Shown piece by piece: positions 12,105 through 23,240 of a stretch of DNA of 64,000 bases; position 1 is the stretch's first letter, and each line of letters begins with the position of its first letter. Position numbers and translations under genes: made by a program. The DNA is from Scedosporium boydii (Eukaryota; Ascomycota; Sordariomycetes; Microascales; Microascaceae), in NCBI GenBank assembly GCA_002221725.1, contig NJFT01000085.1:90131-154130 (forward strand), written 5' to 3'. Under the pieces are notes generated by a model. It was not told the DNA's origin and searched no databases. It was given only the letters and a program-made list of their open reading frames with translations.

Positions 12105-12752
12105 CGGGGGTTATGAGGGCTGGGAGTTTAACCGGTGAGATTTTAAGTGGGCGATTAGCCGCATGGCTTGGGCATTGTCCGAGTACCTATACCTTTCTTC
12201 GTTGGGAGGTCCTCAACTCCGTTAAAGTTGGGGTTTGCTCGGAGGCGTCTGGGGATAATAGTGTGGAGGTGCCCCCCAAAACCAGATTGGATAGGCTGCC
12301 GGCAGAGATTCTAAACCCGCAACCCCGGCTTTTATGGGACTAAAGTTTTGCTTCGTACTCAACAGGCGGCGGTCGAGTACCACCATCTTCCCCTACCAAC
12401 GTGTATCCTCACTGTGTTCGGGGATGCAGACCGATCACTCAAATCATCCTGGCCCATGGCCGACGATCCCCTCGCAACGGATAGATAAGACTCGAGTGTG
12501 AGATTGCTGGGTGTTTTGAAAGTGGCGCCTGCCTCTCATATGTATTTCCCGAGAAGCAGACGGCATTAAAACCAGGAACCTCGATCGCCGAGTAGAGACT
12601 AGCGTCTTGGACAACGTGTTGGGTGATGGCTATGAGGGACTCGGTTGTGTCTTCGGCCTTGTACGCGGGCGGGAACTAGTTAGGACTAACGTTAGCTAGA
12701 ATTTAGGCGTCGAGTTTCGTCGCAGAAGGGGAGGAAGGTCTGTAACATATAC
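12105..12752. other. No supportable gene
   Basis: A plus frame at 12092-12343 is open but has no protein-like features. The remainder has stops in every frame. No RNA gene or repeat was seen. Confidence 0.25.
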
Positions 12753-13013
12753 TTACACATCACCAGATGGGTAAGTGATGCCTGATGACAGTCCATTGTC
12801 AAACTGCCTCGCAGCCTTGGGAAGAATCCCTCTGTTGTCGAAAAGCAACGTAAACTGCTTCCGCGTATATATGTCCACAAGGGATCGAAATGCCTGGATT
12901 TTCAATCCATCGTTGTTGACATCGACGTCAAGTCGTGTCGATTGCGCCACGGAAGGGAAGATCAAGACAACAAACAGCGGCTGACCCGAGAATCGAGATT
13001 GTTGCCTTTGCAT
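12753..13013 (-). pseudogene. Coding-like fragment, unknown
   Basis: The 86-codon minus frame contains GQPLFVVLIFPSVAQSTRLD, then KIQAFRSLVDIYTRKQFTLL and GILPKAARQFDNG, a convincing protein-like pattern. It lies 45 bases downstream of the RBR fragment on the same strand and could be another piece of that gene or a separate relic. No domain is recognised. Confidence 0.3.
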
Positions 13014-13058
13014 ACGCTTCCTCTGCGTGGTATTCGTTGAACTTTCCTAGAGAGAACG

Positions 13059-13620
13059 CTAATATGTGAAGAGCTCTTGTATCAAGGGAAGCGGATGTGG
13101 TCCTTCCGAAGTACTCAGAGGAGAAACGCCCTGTCCGAACTCGGAAGACGGTCGACGTTGATACCTAGAGTTATGGTGAGCAGTGTCAAGCGCCCCCGCG
13201 AATGGTAGATCATGTAGTGCCGCTGGTTCAAGCGCTGGGGCGTCGTCGGCTCGGCACCAACAGACAAGACCGTCGGTTGGGATGTTGTGTCGCTCGGTGA
13301 CGGCCGGGGGGACCCTGAGCCGATGATATTCGGGGTGGTCATATATATGGTGCAGGCCCCCGAGCCACTCTCTCCCACAGAGCAAGCAGAACTCATGTCC
13401 GCACACACACCTTGAGACAGTGTCAGAAATTGTGGCGAGCCGCCAAAACGTGAACTGTTACTTACACGATGTGGTAGCAGCCTTCCCCTTTTTCAACAAG
13501 ACGTAGGCAGCTAAAGCAAAACTGATAGGTCACACATGTGTGGAGCGCCATTTGGATTAGGTCAGGTTCCAATAATTGCTGAAGGGAGACGGCCCTCCGC
13601 TCCCGAACTGCAGCAGACTA
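13059..13620 (-). CDS. C-terminal part of an RBR/IBR-type zinc-finger protein, probably truncated
   Basis: An upstream exon (to 13466) and a downstream exon (13410-13059) are joined across a 55-nt intron (13411-13465; donor GTAAGT, branch CTGAC, acceptor CTCAAG). Spliced, the key segment reads CFSCLRLVEKGEGCYHIV followed by CVCGHEFCLLCGREW. This matches the zinc-ligand spacing of the last IBR/Rcat part of RBR ubiquitin ligases. The intron falls exactly between two zinc-binding motifs and is intact, which argues for recent function. No upstream RING1 Cys/His cluster was found, so a complete ligase is not visible. The tail after residue HIYDHPEYHRL is low complexity. It may be a decayed gene or one with unrecognised upstream exons. 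Confidence 0.5.
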
Positions 13621-13706
13621 GGCTGCTCGTGCGGAAGTAGAAAGGAGTCGAAGGTCCGGATGGTCCCTGGTCCTTGCGTGCCCGAACCAGGCAGCATCGG
13701 AACACG

Positions 13707-14312
13707 CTAAGGTCGTCTGGGGAATTCCAAGGTCAACTGAAAACTCTTTCGTGGAAAATAGCCAACTGAAAGAAGGAACAGCAATTGGGGAGCATCTCTC
13801 CTCTTGGTACGCCATTTCTTGATCGAACCGGCCGGCAAGTCAAGGATGATTCTGGCAAGGCTGACAGCCGCCGGCTGTTGACAAACCTCAGCCAGTGAAT
13901 GGTATTCCGTATTTGTGCTGTCGTCTTCAGCCAAAGGCCGGTCCGGAGAATCCAGCTGCGACGAGAAGTGGCTCCGTGAACTGGTCCTGTGAGTCCCGCC
14001 CGACCCCAGTCTGAAAATCAGATATTCCGGCGTTGCCATCTTGAACTTGAGCGGGTCAACGTGGCCCGATTCGTACCGGACCACCACCTCTACTCTCCTG
14101 TTCGTCGTGTCTTCGTTAATCCTCAACCAACACCGCTGCATGCTTGCCTGTTGCGTTAACGTGGCGTAGACCCATCTGCAGTTTATTGCGAATTGCGACT
14201 TTGGATCCTCCATAAAGGCCAGAGCCACGGCTTCCACCAGCGCATCTCCAGCATTGTCGGCTTTGGGCGTCTTTCCAGGAACACAGCAAATTGCAGAGTA
14301 TCTCTTCATCAA
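13707..14312 (-). CDS. Open frame of 201 codons, unknown, possibly the N-terminal part of the RBR gene
   Basis: A continuous minus frame starts at ATG 14312 and stops at 13707. It reads as protein (AGDALVEAVALAFMEDPKSQ, then MATPEYLIFRLG and HSLAEVCQQPAAVSLARIIL). An overlapping frame (13815-13618) carries on with DLGIPQTTLACSDAAW and ends next to the RBR exon. The two may be one gene split by an indel or an unrecognised intron. N-terminal regions of fungal RBR genes are poorly conserved, so this link is inference. It has no signal peptide or membrane segment. Confidence 0.35.
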   Translation of the reverse strand: MMKRYSAICCVPGKTPKADNAGDALVEAVALAFMEDPKSQFAINCRWVYATLTQQASMQRCWLRINEDTTNRRVEVVVRYESGHVDPLKFKMATPEYLIFRLGSGGTHRTSSRSHFSSQLDSPDRPLAEDDSTNTEYHSLAEVCQQPAAVSLARIILDLPAGSIKKWRTKRRDAPQLLFLLSVGYFPRKSFQLTLEFPRRP

Positions 14313-15849
14313 GATCGGTGCGGAACCGGTTGTAAGTGCGGACCTCTACATCTTTCTCCTTGGCTGAGTTCCGCTGTTGCCAATGCAATAGCGAGATGTC
14401 GTACTAACGGGCTGAACGGCGGTGGTAATCGCGTCTACATTCCACGCCCAACACATTATGAGGGACGGCTAGTTGAGTAGCATGATGTGCCGGCAACCGA
14501 GGCCCAGGCCAGAGCTGATCTCTTCTAGGAGTTTCTTGCCCAGATAGAACGGGATACGCCAGCACAGAGTAGTATAGAACCACTAAAGGCGATAGAAAGA
14601 GGAAGAGCTTGTGTCCAAGTCCAGATGCAACCGGCTCTTCATAAACGGCTCCTGTTCGGCTTGTTGTTCAGAGTTTAGTGAGACGGCTTTTAGACACATA
14701 TTGGCCTGAGCAGTGTGGATTAGTATCGGAGATAATAATTTGGAAAAAAGGAGAGGACGATTTGGGGGATACCTTCAGAAGGTGGCCTGGAACAAGTCGA
14801 TTGGGGATGGGATGGGACGGTAAAGGATAGGTTCTCTAGGAAATGTGTGTGGGAGGAAATATACAGAGACGCGTAAGGAGAGCACAAATAGATAGATATA
14901 TAGGTATTTACAGTTCCGAAACGGACAAGAAGAAAGATAAACCCGACGGAGGCCAGTTCGCGCTCCTTTGTGTCTACCATTGACCTTCTTCTTCCTAAAA
15001 CAGCCTCGGTCCCCGCAAGGCATGAAGCCGATAAGGACAGTCATGACAACATCGGATGTCGGATACTCCGCTCGACACGATCGCGCGTAATTTCCGAGTT
15101 CATGCTAGGACATTGTCGAGCTGAAGACATAGTGAGGAACCGTAATCAGGACTGGAATGATACAGCAAGCCTTTGACCTGGACATATCGACTTTGAAGCG
15201 TTGAAAACAACAAAGCGGAAACCACGAAGTAATTCCAGGTGATAATGTCACCTTGTACTGCGAAGGATGCAGTCCTCGTACTTGATGTGTCGTTCTCGAG
15301 GGATCACAAACGACACCGCCGTCGCTTCTGTAAGGCGATGCTTGTCAACACAACCGCCGAAGTCTCCCGGACAGAGCCTCAAGACCATTCTGCTCTAGAT
15401 CTCATCCAGAGACCATCGAGAGAGCGAAGTTCAACTTGGGCGGCCAGGACTTGCGTTAGTGAGAAATGAACTCCAGCGAAGGAACTCAAAGATCCCATCT
15501 CTCGATTGCGAAAAGGCTCGGCATGAGAATCCGCTCTGAGGTCGGCCCTGGTGTGTCCGTGGGACGAACAATCCTGTGTCTAACTGCGATCTCTACCCTC
15601 AACATACAAGAAGAGAGATGGGAGTAATTTCAATAAGTCAAAACGCACCCATAAACCACACCCCCCAGCAAGGACCCAGGTACATGACGGGCATTCCATG
15701 TTTCACTACCACCAGCTTAATCGCAATGGATTTCCCAATCCCTGATAATAGTACAATCGACGTGTAGGGGGCCAAGTAAGCCTCTTGATTGTCGCTTGGG
15801 CACTGGTTATACTGTTATCGTATCTTGCTCAGGAGGGTGCTGTAGTCCA
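14313..15849. other. No supportable gene
   Basis: Short open frames occur on both strands, including a hydrophobic minus stretch near 14880 (LYIYLFVLSLRVSVYFL), but there is no start, domain or splice chain. No repeats or RNA genes were recognised. Confidence 0.25.
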
Positions 15850-16149
15850 TCATGGCTCGTGAAGAGGGTAAAAAAAAGTTAAGGATGTCTTTATAGTTTG
15901 TCTTTTGTTCAAAAGAAAAAAAGGTTCAACCTTCTGATTCGCAAGAGGCTGCAAGTGGCAGATTCTGCCCAGCTCTACAAAGATCCCTACATCTTCAGCA
16001 CAGAGGTTAAAGCCTAGATTGAAGGGTATGTTGTGGAGCTGGATTGTGACATGGCTAGGCGCAAGGTTGTTTCTCTCGATGATAGAAAGAATGATCCGCC
16101 GTGTGCCTATTTCATCATAAAGATGAGTTATTGGAAGGCTCCTTATCAC
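15850..16149 (-). pseudogene. Coding-like fragment, unknown
   Basis: The 99-codon minus frame starts MIRSLPITHLYDEIG and contains SHVTIQLHNIPFNLGFNL and EDVGIFVELGRICHLQP, which look like folded-protein sequence. An AG acceptor-like site sits just upstream of the first codon, so this could be an internal exon. It is not recognised. Confidence 0.25.
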
Positions 16150-16212
16150 TGTTTCTAATAGGCCAGGGAAATATATAGAAGAACCAAAAGGGAAAAATAA
16201 CTTATGTGTCGC

Positions 16213-17267
16213 TCACCGAGCTTGACACAAGAGACTGTTGAAGCATTCGGGTTCGTCTTGTACTGGGTTTAACAGCAGATACTCGTAACCAAGGTCGCCA
16301 GGCCATGGAACCAAAGGTGAATTCCCGCGGCCCAAATACTTGAAGTCCTCAAAATCATGGCCCAAGCCCGGATGAAGGACACCGAGTCCCTTCGGCACTC
16401 GAACGTGACGTTCGTATGGAGCCATCGCGACAATCTTCGGAAATTTTCGGTACCGTCAAACCAGTTCTTGTTGATTTCGTCAAGATTGATAAGATTATTC
16501 GTTCAGATCTGGTCGGCAGGGCAAGACTCAATGGTGATGGCAGTAGATTCCAGCCTATTAGATCTTCACAGGAGGAGTCGTTTCTGCACGCCAACAGAGC
16601 CTCCGTCCGATTCATTGCGCCCGCCTCGCCGAGCACCACCGCCTTCACCCGTCTCATCTTAAACTTGCTGTAGGGCCTGTCGCAGGAGCCGTCCGGCGTT
16701 GTGCGCACCGCGTCTACCGCGCCACCGATGTTGGCGATCGATGTTCTGAAAACGCTCTGTGCAGTCGAAAACAAACTGCCGTCTCCTCTTCCGTCCGTCA
16801 TATAACTTCAATATTGAGTGCTCCAAGTGTAGATGATACCTTGCCACTCATATCTGTTCCAGCTATCGCTCACATTGAACAATGAACAATCGCTTGACGA
16901 CGTGTTCCATGAATAAGTTGAAGGTGTAGGCAGCGATAGCGGGAGTTGTCCCCGATGTTAGCCCGTGAAATCGACAGTTTCCGCGTCTCGTTCCCCAAGT
17001 CGATACTTCTAAAACTGTGGTAAGTGGGAGTGTAGGCAAGATCAGTGGTAATCTGCAGCCGAGAACGTCAAAAATAACGACGGGCAGCATGATCGAGTGC
17101 CGGCCACCGCCGGAAGAGACGTCGACAAAGGTTCCATTTCCGTCCCGGTCATTTCTGGCGTACGGACGCGCCAAATATCGGGCCTCTGAGTCACGATTGA
17201 AAACGGGAAGCTTGTCTCCACCATGGATGGGTCTGGGTATATGCTTCATATGGAGAGAGAGGCACAA
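16213..17267 (-). pseudogene. Frame-broken unknown gene remnant
   Basis: The minus frame 17267-16863 includes KLPVFNRDSEARYLARPYA and DGNGTFVDVSSGGGRHSIML. A second frame (16847-16659) has RYHLHLEHSILKLYDGRKRR. A third (to 16355) has RRVKAVVLGEAGAMNRTEAL. These lie in order on one strand and look like one former gene of about 1 kb. The first is suggestive of an extracellular enzyme, but I could not assign a family. No intact reading chain can be made. Confidence 0.25.
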
Positions 17268-17955
17268 AGCATGGCTACTCGACAGCTAGGGAATTCTACT
17301 GAGAAGTCATTGGCTGTTGCGGACCAGAGCTCGAGGGCGAGGACGGGCGGTATGGCTGCGTTATCCGCCGTGGCTCTCTGGCTCGGTTCAAGCCCATCAT
17401 CGATGCTGTCAGCACTTCAAAGGCAGCGCGGTCTAAAGGCTCGGTTTACTGTTCAAAAGATAGCGCGGCGTTGTTCATTCCGAAGACAACCCAGAGCGAT
17501 CTTCCTAACGGGTTCCATATTTGAAATTTATCCTTTCGAGCGGCGACGGACTTATCGACCCTTGGTATGCTCGACAAAGTCAAAAGCTGCCGCGGTTTTC
17601 GGCGCATCGCTTCGCGATGAACAAACAGAACGGATGCGAGCAGTGCCGCCTCCCTGCGACGACAAAACCGGAGCGGATCTTCCCCTGGAGTCTCGCGAGA
17701 CGAGCTGAAAAGCCCTTTGATGGAATGAAGGATGGATCTGTGGGAGGCTTGCTATTCTCATTTAGGACGGAGATAATGTCTGCTGTATTCTCAGGTCCTT
17801 TCCGCTCAAATGGATATTTGCTGTTCTGCGTGGCTCAGCACCATTCTAAACTGACTGCCACCTTGGCGTAGGAGTCCGTTCAATGTGATAACCGACTCTC
17901 TGGCTGCAGAGAGCAACTCCTAGAGAAGAGGTCGAGGAGGATTTCTTCCTAGTGA
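17268..17955. other. No confident gene
   Basis: A plus frame at 17521-17871 is open for 116 codons (with LIDPWYARQSQKLPRFSAHR) but lacks a domain or intron support, and the opposite strand is also open in part. I do not call a gene here. Confidence 0.2.
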
Positions 17956-18723
17956 ATGACTCCGCCAAATGCCATGCTCGAGAGGGAAGAAACCAGTCCC
18001 GGCACCTTGGCGTACGGACGACGGCGAAAGCTCACGAACAGACCGAATATCCCATCATTCAGCGGGAACAGCGCAGGGACACCCGCTCACTCCAATCGTA
18101 ATGCTCGACATTCCCCTGTCAGGAACGAAAGGTCTTTGCGAGCCTGTGCACTTCCCGCCGGCTCCAGTTGCCTCTGGAATCTGTCCAAATCGGCGACGAG
18201 TGTTGCCCATCATATGGGAGCCATATTTTCTCCGCAATAGGGGCGTCTCTCACGGTCCCTCCGTAGCCTCCTTGATCAGACAAGCTCTTTCGTCCTCGGA
18301 CTCGGTTATACCTGTAGGCTTTTGGAAATACACAAAAGTTTCAGACGGTTTTCCCGGTGTCGATGCGCTGTGGCGATGTGAAAAGCTTGACACAGCTGGC
18401 CACTGCAAACGACTTGTACCATTCAACGAAGGCTCGAAAGCTTGTCGGCTGAGCAACTCAGCCTAGTAGACACGCGCGGCATCCCAATTCCCCAGTTGGA
18501 AGTTACCGCATGCCACCCATCGGGGCTTGATGTCGACGGTTTCTTCCCCATCGTTGGTTCTGGCGCCATATGCCCATTTTCCTGGGAGAACTTTATCGAA
18601 GAATGGCTCGGCTCTAATGTCACTGCAACAAAGAACAATCCGTGGTCCTCAGACAAGCGAGGGGCGCAGTTCTCGCCGAGTGTGCCGGGCCGACCGCAGA
18701 ACAAATCTTGCGTAAGAACTTAG
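17956..18723 (+). pseudogene. Coding-like plus-strand fragments, unknown
   Basis: Two plus frames follow one another. One (17969-18466) includes LIRQALSSSDSVIPVGFWKY. The other (18442-18723) includes GLDVDGFFPIVGSGAICPF and ENFIEEWLGSNVTATKNNP. The second has a potential N-glycosylation site and an acidic/aromatic composition typical of secreted proteins, but no signal peptide. The pair could be one plus-strand gene with a frame break. Not recognised. Confidence 0.22.
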
Positions 18724-19372
18724 ACGCGGAGAATTTGTGAGGGCGATTTTCGAGAATACGGCGGCGAATGTAGTCAGGAGCAGTTTTATGGGACTGCATA
18801 TCTCTCTCGAATTGAGCAAGAAGGCTGTGATCAGAAAGGCATATAGATAACAGCCCCCGTAGTACACCCGCATGCATTAAGTGAGCGAGACCCGTCGCGG
18901 CTTCGGCTGCGGTGTGAGTAGCAATGAACACTTCGCCGAGGTACCACCGCCCGGTGGAAAAGCATGTCGGACATGCCGCGGGTAACAGAGCGGCGGATCA
19001 CGCCTTTTCCATTCCGGAAACAGGAACACGGTCGAAAAGGGACTTGTTCCCTCTTCCTATGGTCTTGAATCCACGGCCTCGTCATAAGGGTCCATCGTGA
19101 CGAAAGGCCCCTCTCCGACAATGGTGGGAACGCCCCAAGAGATCGTACGTATATATTCTGAAGCGACATCCGTTTGCTGGTGTTAGTGGTGTCTTCGGCA
19201 GAAATTGCCTTCGGCCGTTGGCTTCGAGGATGGAATCGACGAGGCAGGGCCAAGCCACCGCGATTGATGTGGTCCCAATCACCTCTCGGTTGCGATTCTC
19301 GTTTCCGGGCAGCGCCCATTGCGGTTCCTCGACCGGTTCCCGACCAGAACGTTGAGGGACGAGTTCGAACAA
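18724..19372 (-). pseudogene. Coding-like minus-strand fragments, unknown
   Basis: The frame 18931-18620 contains FIATHTAAEAATGLAHLMHA and LLSICLSDHSLLAQFERDMQ. The frame 19372-19082 contains GTTSIAVAWPCLVDSILEAN. Both read as helical protein, are in the same direction, and are broken by stops. The 3' end of the first overlaps the plus-strand fragment at 17956-18723, so at least one of the two calls is probably wrong. Confidence 0.22.
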
Positions 19373-20108
19373 CCCGAAGACTATTTTAATTAGGTCCCAT
19401 TGGTCGTTCTTGGGGAGCGTAATCTCGCGGGCCTTTCATCAGTTGCTTCAGGGTGGGCAATAGTAGAGAATATGTCGAGAAGTGCAGCTCACTAGGCGCA
19501 GCGTCTAGTTTCGGTCGGCCAGTTACCCTTCGAACGCGCATCTCAGTCGGCGGGTATATAGAAAAAGAATACTCTATAAAAGAAATGCATTAGTTGCTGT
19601 AAGCACTGAAGTTGGTCTCCAGAATACACCAGGGATCGGGGCCATGCGGTTTCGTAGCCTCTGGCACTCGGCGCACCGCGGCCGCACGTCACGCCCCTGG
19701 ATTGAATCAGGAGGGCATTGATGTAACTCGAACGATGCGAGGACCACCCTATAGACTTATCCCTCGGTTTGAGGGGATCTGTTATATAGTTCATCCCCGG
19801 AACAACGGGAAAACGAATCGTTAAGGCGGTTTTAAGACTTGTCGGATTATTTTAGGCGCTCTTGGATGTGTCCACGGCGTCGAATCCCAATCAAGATGCA
19901 GGATAGTCAATAGCTTTCTTGCTTTTAGGCTTCCCAGAACCCTCCGCACATCGCTGTTTGGGCTTGGCGTTTCGATGGGTTTTTCGGGGGATTTGGCAAA
20001 ACGACATATTGGCTTGTTTGGGGAAGCACATCGCGGTTTAGTAAAGGTTAGGGTAAGGATCTAAGAGAACGATGTGGCTTACATGACATTGATTAAAGAA
20101 CAGCACAG
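19373..20108. other. No supportable gene
   Basis: No frame above about 80 codons with protein-like composition. No RNA gene or repeat was recognised. Confidence 0.25.
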
Positions 20109-20665
20109 CTAGTAATCGCCAGTGCTCCAATAGTCAAGTGGTAGATAAGAGTTAGTCTTCCGCCTCGTTGAGACCTGCAACTGTCGTTTAGGAATTCTGA
20201 GAGTCATTTTCGGATAATTCGCCATTTGCTTGCAGTATCGTGGGTCTCTTGGAAGGAGATGAAGGAGCACCAACAAGCCCCGTGCTAAGGATCCAGCAGC
20301 TTCTTTCAGTGTTTCTGATATTGAAGTGTCAATGATAGCCAGTTTGTTATTTGGCCAAGAGTCCCTCTGAGCCGCCAAGACAACCGCAGGCAGCGACATA
20401 TATCCGAGACTTGCCCTTGTTGCCGTCGCCGAGCCTCGCCGTCTGACTATCCTCGCCCGAAATAAGCCCATCAAAATCGATCTGAAACAGAGACAGAGGA
20501 GCTATTCCCGAGCGGTCTTTCAGGATCCGAGAGGGTGAGTGTGGCGCCAGGAAATAGATGGCGCCGCCTCGGGATTGCAAAAGAACGGCTGTGCCGAGTA
20601 ACATCCAAACGAAAGGCAAGACGCATCAAAAGAGCCAAGGTATCAATGCCCAGGCCATGGGCCAT
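20109..20665 (-). pseudogene. Frameshifted unknown gene remnant
   Basis: The frame 20619-20347 carries LSLFQIDFDGLISGEDSQTA and ends in a stop. The overlapping frame 20474-20109 carries YMSLPAVVLAAQRDSWPNNK and SLARGLLVLLHLLPRDPRYC. A one-base shift between them restores one protein-like reading. The product is unknown. No intron was seen at the switch. Confidence 0.28.
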
Positions 20666-22022
20666 GAGTAGGCCCTACTCGTAACCGAGACACGCCTCGC
20701 AATGCTGAGGACAAGGATGGCGCTCAGGCCCGTGATGCCTGGCCGCGATAAACAAGAAGGTGAATCGAGGAGGATATTCTCTTCCTATCCCGTGATTCGG
20801 CCGAGGGACTTTTCATACTGACGTCGAGTCGATCTCATCTCCGAGTCGTTGAATCTGACTAGGAAACCATGTAGTCATCGTGAATCCAAGTCAACACGCA
20901 TCGTTTATTCTGAGCACAACACTGCGAAGGAAAGTTCCGTCAGCTCAGCTATACATTTCTTGAATAGGGGAAACAGAATCATCTTCCCGATTCGCACATG
21001 AGACGTCGGTCAAGCCCTGGTCTTACTGCAGATGCGATGGAGACATATCAGTGGGCTTACCATGGTTCGAGTTGTGCCAACTGGGTTTAACACCGCAGTG
21101 TGGGCAGTTTCCTCTGCGGAAAGTATCGCAGTCTTTCCCACGACACCCTGGATATTTTGCACAGAGATATAACGGCGATGTGGGGGGGTTGGGGGGTGTT
21201 TCCTTCGCCCAAACAAAGTATTGCCGTCTCGATCTCGGTATATTAGACGGCGGGACCCGAGTCACCGTCGGAGATCGTGGTATTTGCGGCCGTTTCGTAG
21301 TCTTCGATTGGCAATGCGATGTTGAAGAATCCGCCCGCCTGCTGTCACACTATAGGGGAGCAAGGGTTAGCATAGATAGTCAGGGCAGTTAAAGAAGTTT
21401 GTGACTATACCTCTTCAGAGCTTGCCTTGCTCTTCCCTCTTGATGCCTTCCTAGCAGTTTCTCTCGTCCGAAAGATGAATGATACGCGAGACGGCGTCCA
21501 TGAGAAATCTCTCCTTAGATAGCCCTTTCAAGTAGCAAATAACAAGAGTGGGGACTAATGTTGTACCGACTAGCGATAGACAGCTAGCTAGCCATCATCC
21601 CCTGCTAGGCGGCACTTACTGGAATGCTTCCTTGTAAGAAATTCATGTGTATTTGTTCAGATTCCAACTTACTGGTATGTTGTGAAAGTAAATTACCCTT
21701 ATATCAGAAGGCTTGAGGCAACATCTGAGGACACTGCCTCTTCTTTGTCGTCTATCTCCAAAGGCGAGCCTGTCTATCTTGGAGAAATCTGCTCCCAGTG
21801 GCACAGGCAGCATTTAACCTTAGCATCAAACTTGGTAGTGGAAAGGGAATAGGTCTCTGATCTACAACAGCATAATTGCCTGTGGGACTTCCGAGGTAGG
21901 AGATGGTGTCTTTCTTTCGGTCATCATGGAGGTTTGGTGACAGCTTGGAATGGGTCGTTAAGAGCGTGAGTGAGGAGGCAAGATATGATGTTGCAAGAGT
22001 TACGAATATTACCGCTGAGTAA
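20666..22022. other. No intact gene; one cysteine-rich minus frame
   Basis: At 21265-21023 on the minus strand is an 80-codon frame with YPGCRGKDCDTFRRGNCPHC, a closely spaced Cys pattern that could bind zinc. It has no start context or exon chain. The rest, 21400-22022, is AT-richer and has no frame of interest. Confidence 0.25.
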
Positions 22023-22379
22023 CTAATGCCCTCCGCAGCACTCCCGGGTCATTGCTCTTCGAGCCACCACAACCGCCCAGAGCTTATCTGGGCAAGCTTG
22101 CCTGACCATACTCAATGGATGGTCTCGAAACGCCGAAGAGGCCTCAATCGCTGCTCCATCGGCTGAGGTGGGTCCAGTTTCCTCCTCATCGAGGCTCATC
22201 GCGAAGTCCTGGATCATGAGAGATTGTTGCGGCCTATCGCCGATCTTCTCCGTCGAGATTGTGTTCCCTAGGTAGGCGCATCCGGTCGAGCGCACACGAA
22301 AGGGATTACGCCCGTCGATCTCCAGTGGATAATTTGCACGCGTCCCGATCTTCACAAATCGAAAATTAAGATCGGACAC
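22023..22379 (-). pseudogene. Open frame of 118 codons carrying one arm of an inverted repeat
   Basis: The minus frame from ATG 22379 contains RFVKIGTRANYPLEIDGRNP and then the peptide EETGPTSADGAAIE, encoded by the left arm of a 43-bp inverted repeat. The right arm, about 1 kb away, encodes almost the same peptide on the plus strand. The shared reading frame suggests both are pieces of one gene family. No domain is recognised. Confidence 0.3.
22143..22185 (+). repeat. Left arm of a 43-bp inverted repeat
   Basis: Its reverse complement matches 23198-23240 at 42 of 43 positions by eye. The match covers the codons for EETGxTSADGAAIE. Confidence 0.75.
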
Positions 22380-22889
22380 CTACGACGTCTTTGGCGAGCC
22401 GGTGGACATCTTAGATAACCGATTTAGGTCATCGTGAGAGCCTCGGTCGTGCCCGTCAGCCTTGTGTGCAGCCGGAGCTGCTCCGGACTAACCATTGGCG
22501 GGGATTTGCACGTCGAAGCGATTCGTACTCGATAGACTGTGCGGTAGTCGAGCAGTGGATGGTGCGGTCCAAAGTTGAGACAGGACAATGTCAAAGCTGT
22601 ACATCTGATGCAGCGCTGCGGGAAAGGAGAGGTTAGAAGGCTGATCTATCGATGGTTGCAAACTCAATCATCAGATCGTACATGTATTCCTCAGTGATAT
22701 AAGCTGGAAGAACGGTATTCCCTTTCCGCCGATCATCGACATATTTACGAGGCCTTCCATGCAACTAGCTTTGGCGAACTGGTATTGGAGACACCGCGAC
22801 GCGAAGAGCCCCGCTGGCCAAACTGGCTGGAAGTCAGTGGTGTGCTCGCGCCTGCCACGTTTCGGATACCCCTTCTGTGTCGAGGTGTC

Positions 22890-23162
22890 TCAATAGAATA
22901 TCAAGCCACGACAGGATTCAACGCCCAACCCCAGCCTCAAGATGACGGCTGTTTCTTGTTCTAGCACTGTTACCTCGAGTTGGTTCTCGATGATCTTACG
23001 GAGCTTCGCTAGTTTTGTAGACCCGGCAGTGATCGCTTTGAGGTTCTTATGTAGAAATTGATTGTCCGGCGTCCCCGGAGTGGTGAATGCAGTGAGGGGC
23101 CTGCGGAGAAGCTTGTCCAACTGCGCCGCTGTTTCGCCAGGCAACTGCAGCACACCAGGCAA
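22890..23162 (-). pseudogene. Coding-like fragment, unknown
   Basis: The 90-codon minus frame begins PGVLQLPGETAAQLDKLLRR and continues AITAGSTKLAKLRKIIENQL and LEQETAVILRLGLG. This is strongly protein-like, helical and with a possible short coiled coil. It sits between the two arms of the inverted repeat. No exon chain joins it to a start. Not recognised. Confidence 0.3.
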
Positions 23163-23197
23163 GTGGGAGGAGAGGAGGAGCCACTGAAATGCTCGGT

Positions 23198-23240
23198 GGA
23201 GGAAACTGGATCCACCTCAGCCGATGGAGCAGCGATTGAG
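23198..23240 (-). repeat. Right arm of a 43-bp inverted repeat
   Basis: It is the reverse complement of 22143-22185 with one mismatch. Flanking bases do not match, so the similarity ends sharply on both sides. Confidence 0.75.

Noticed and set aside
16863..17267. Idea of a subtilase or patatin relic from the VSSGGG segment
   Set aside because: No catalytic triad spacing or other motif could be found in any frame.
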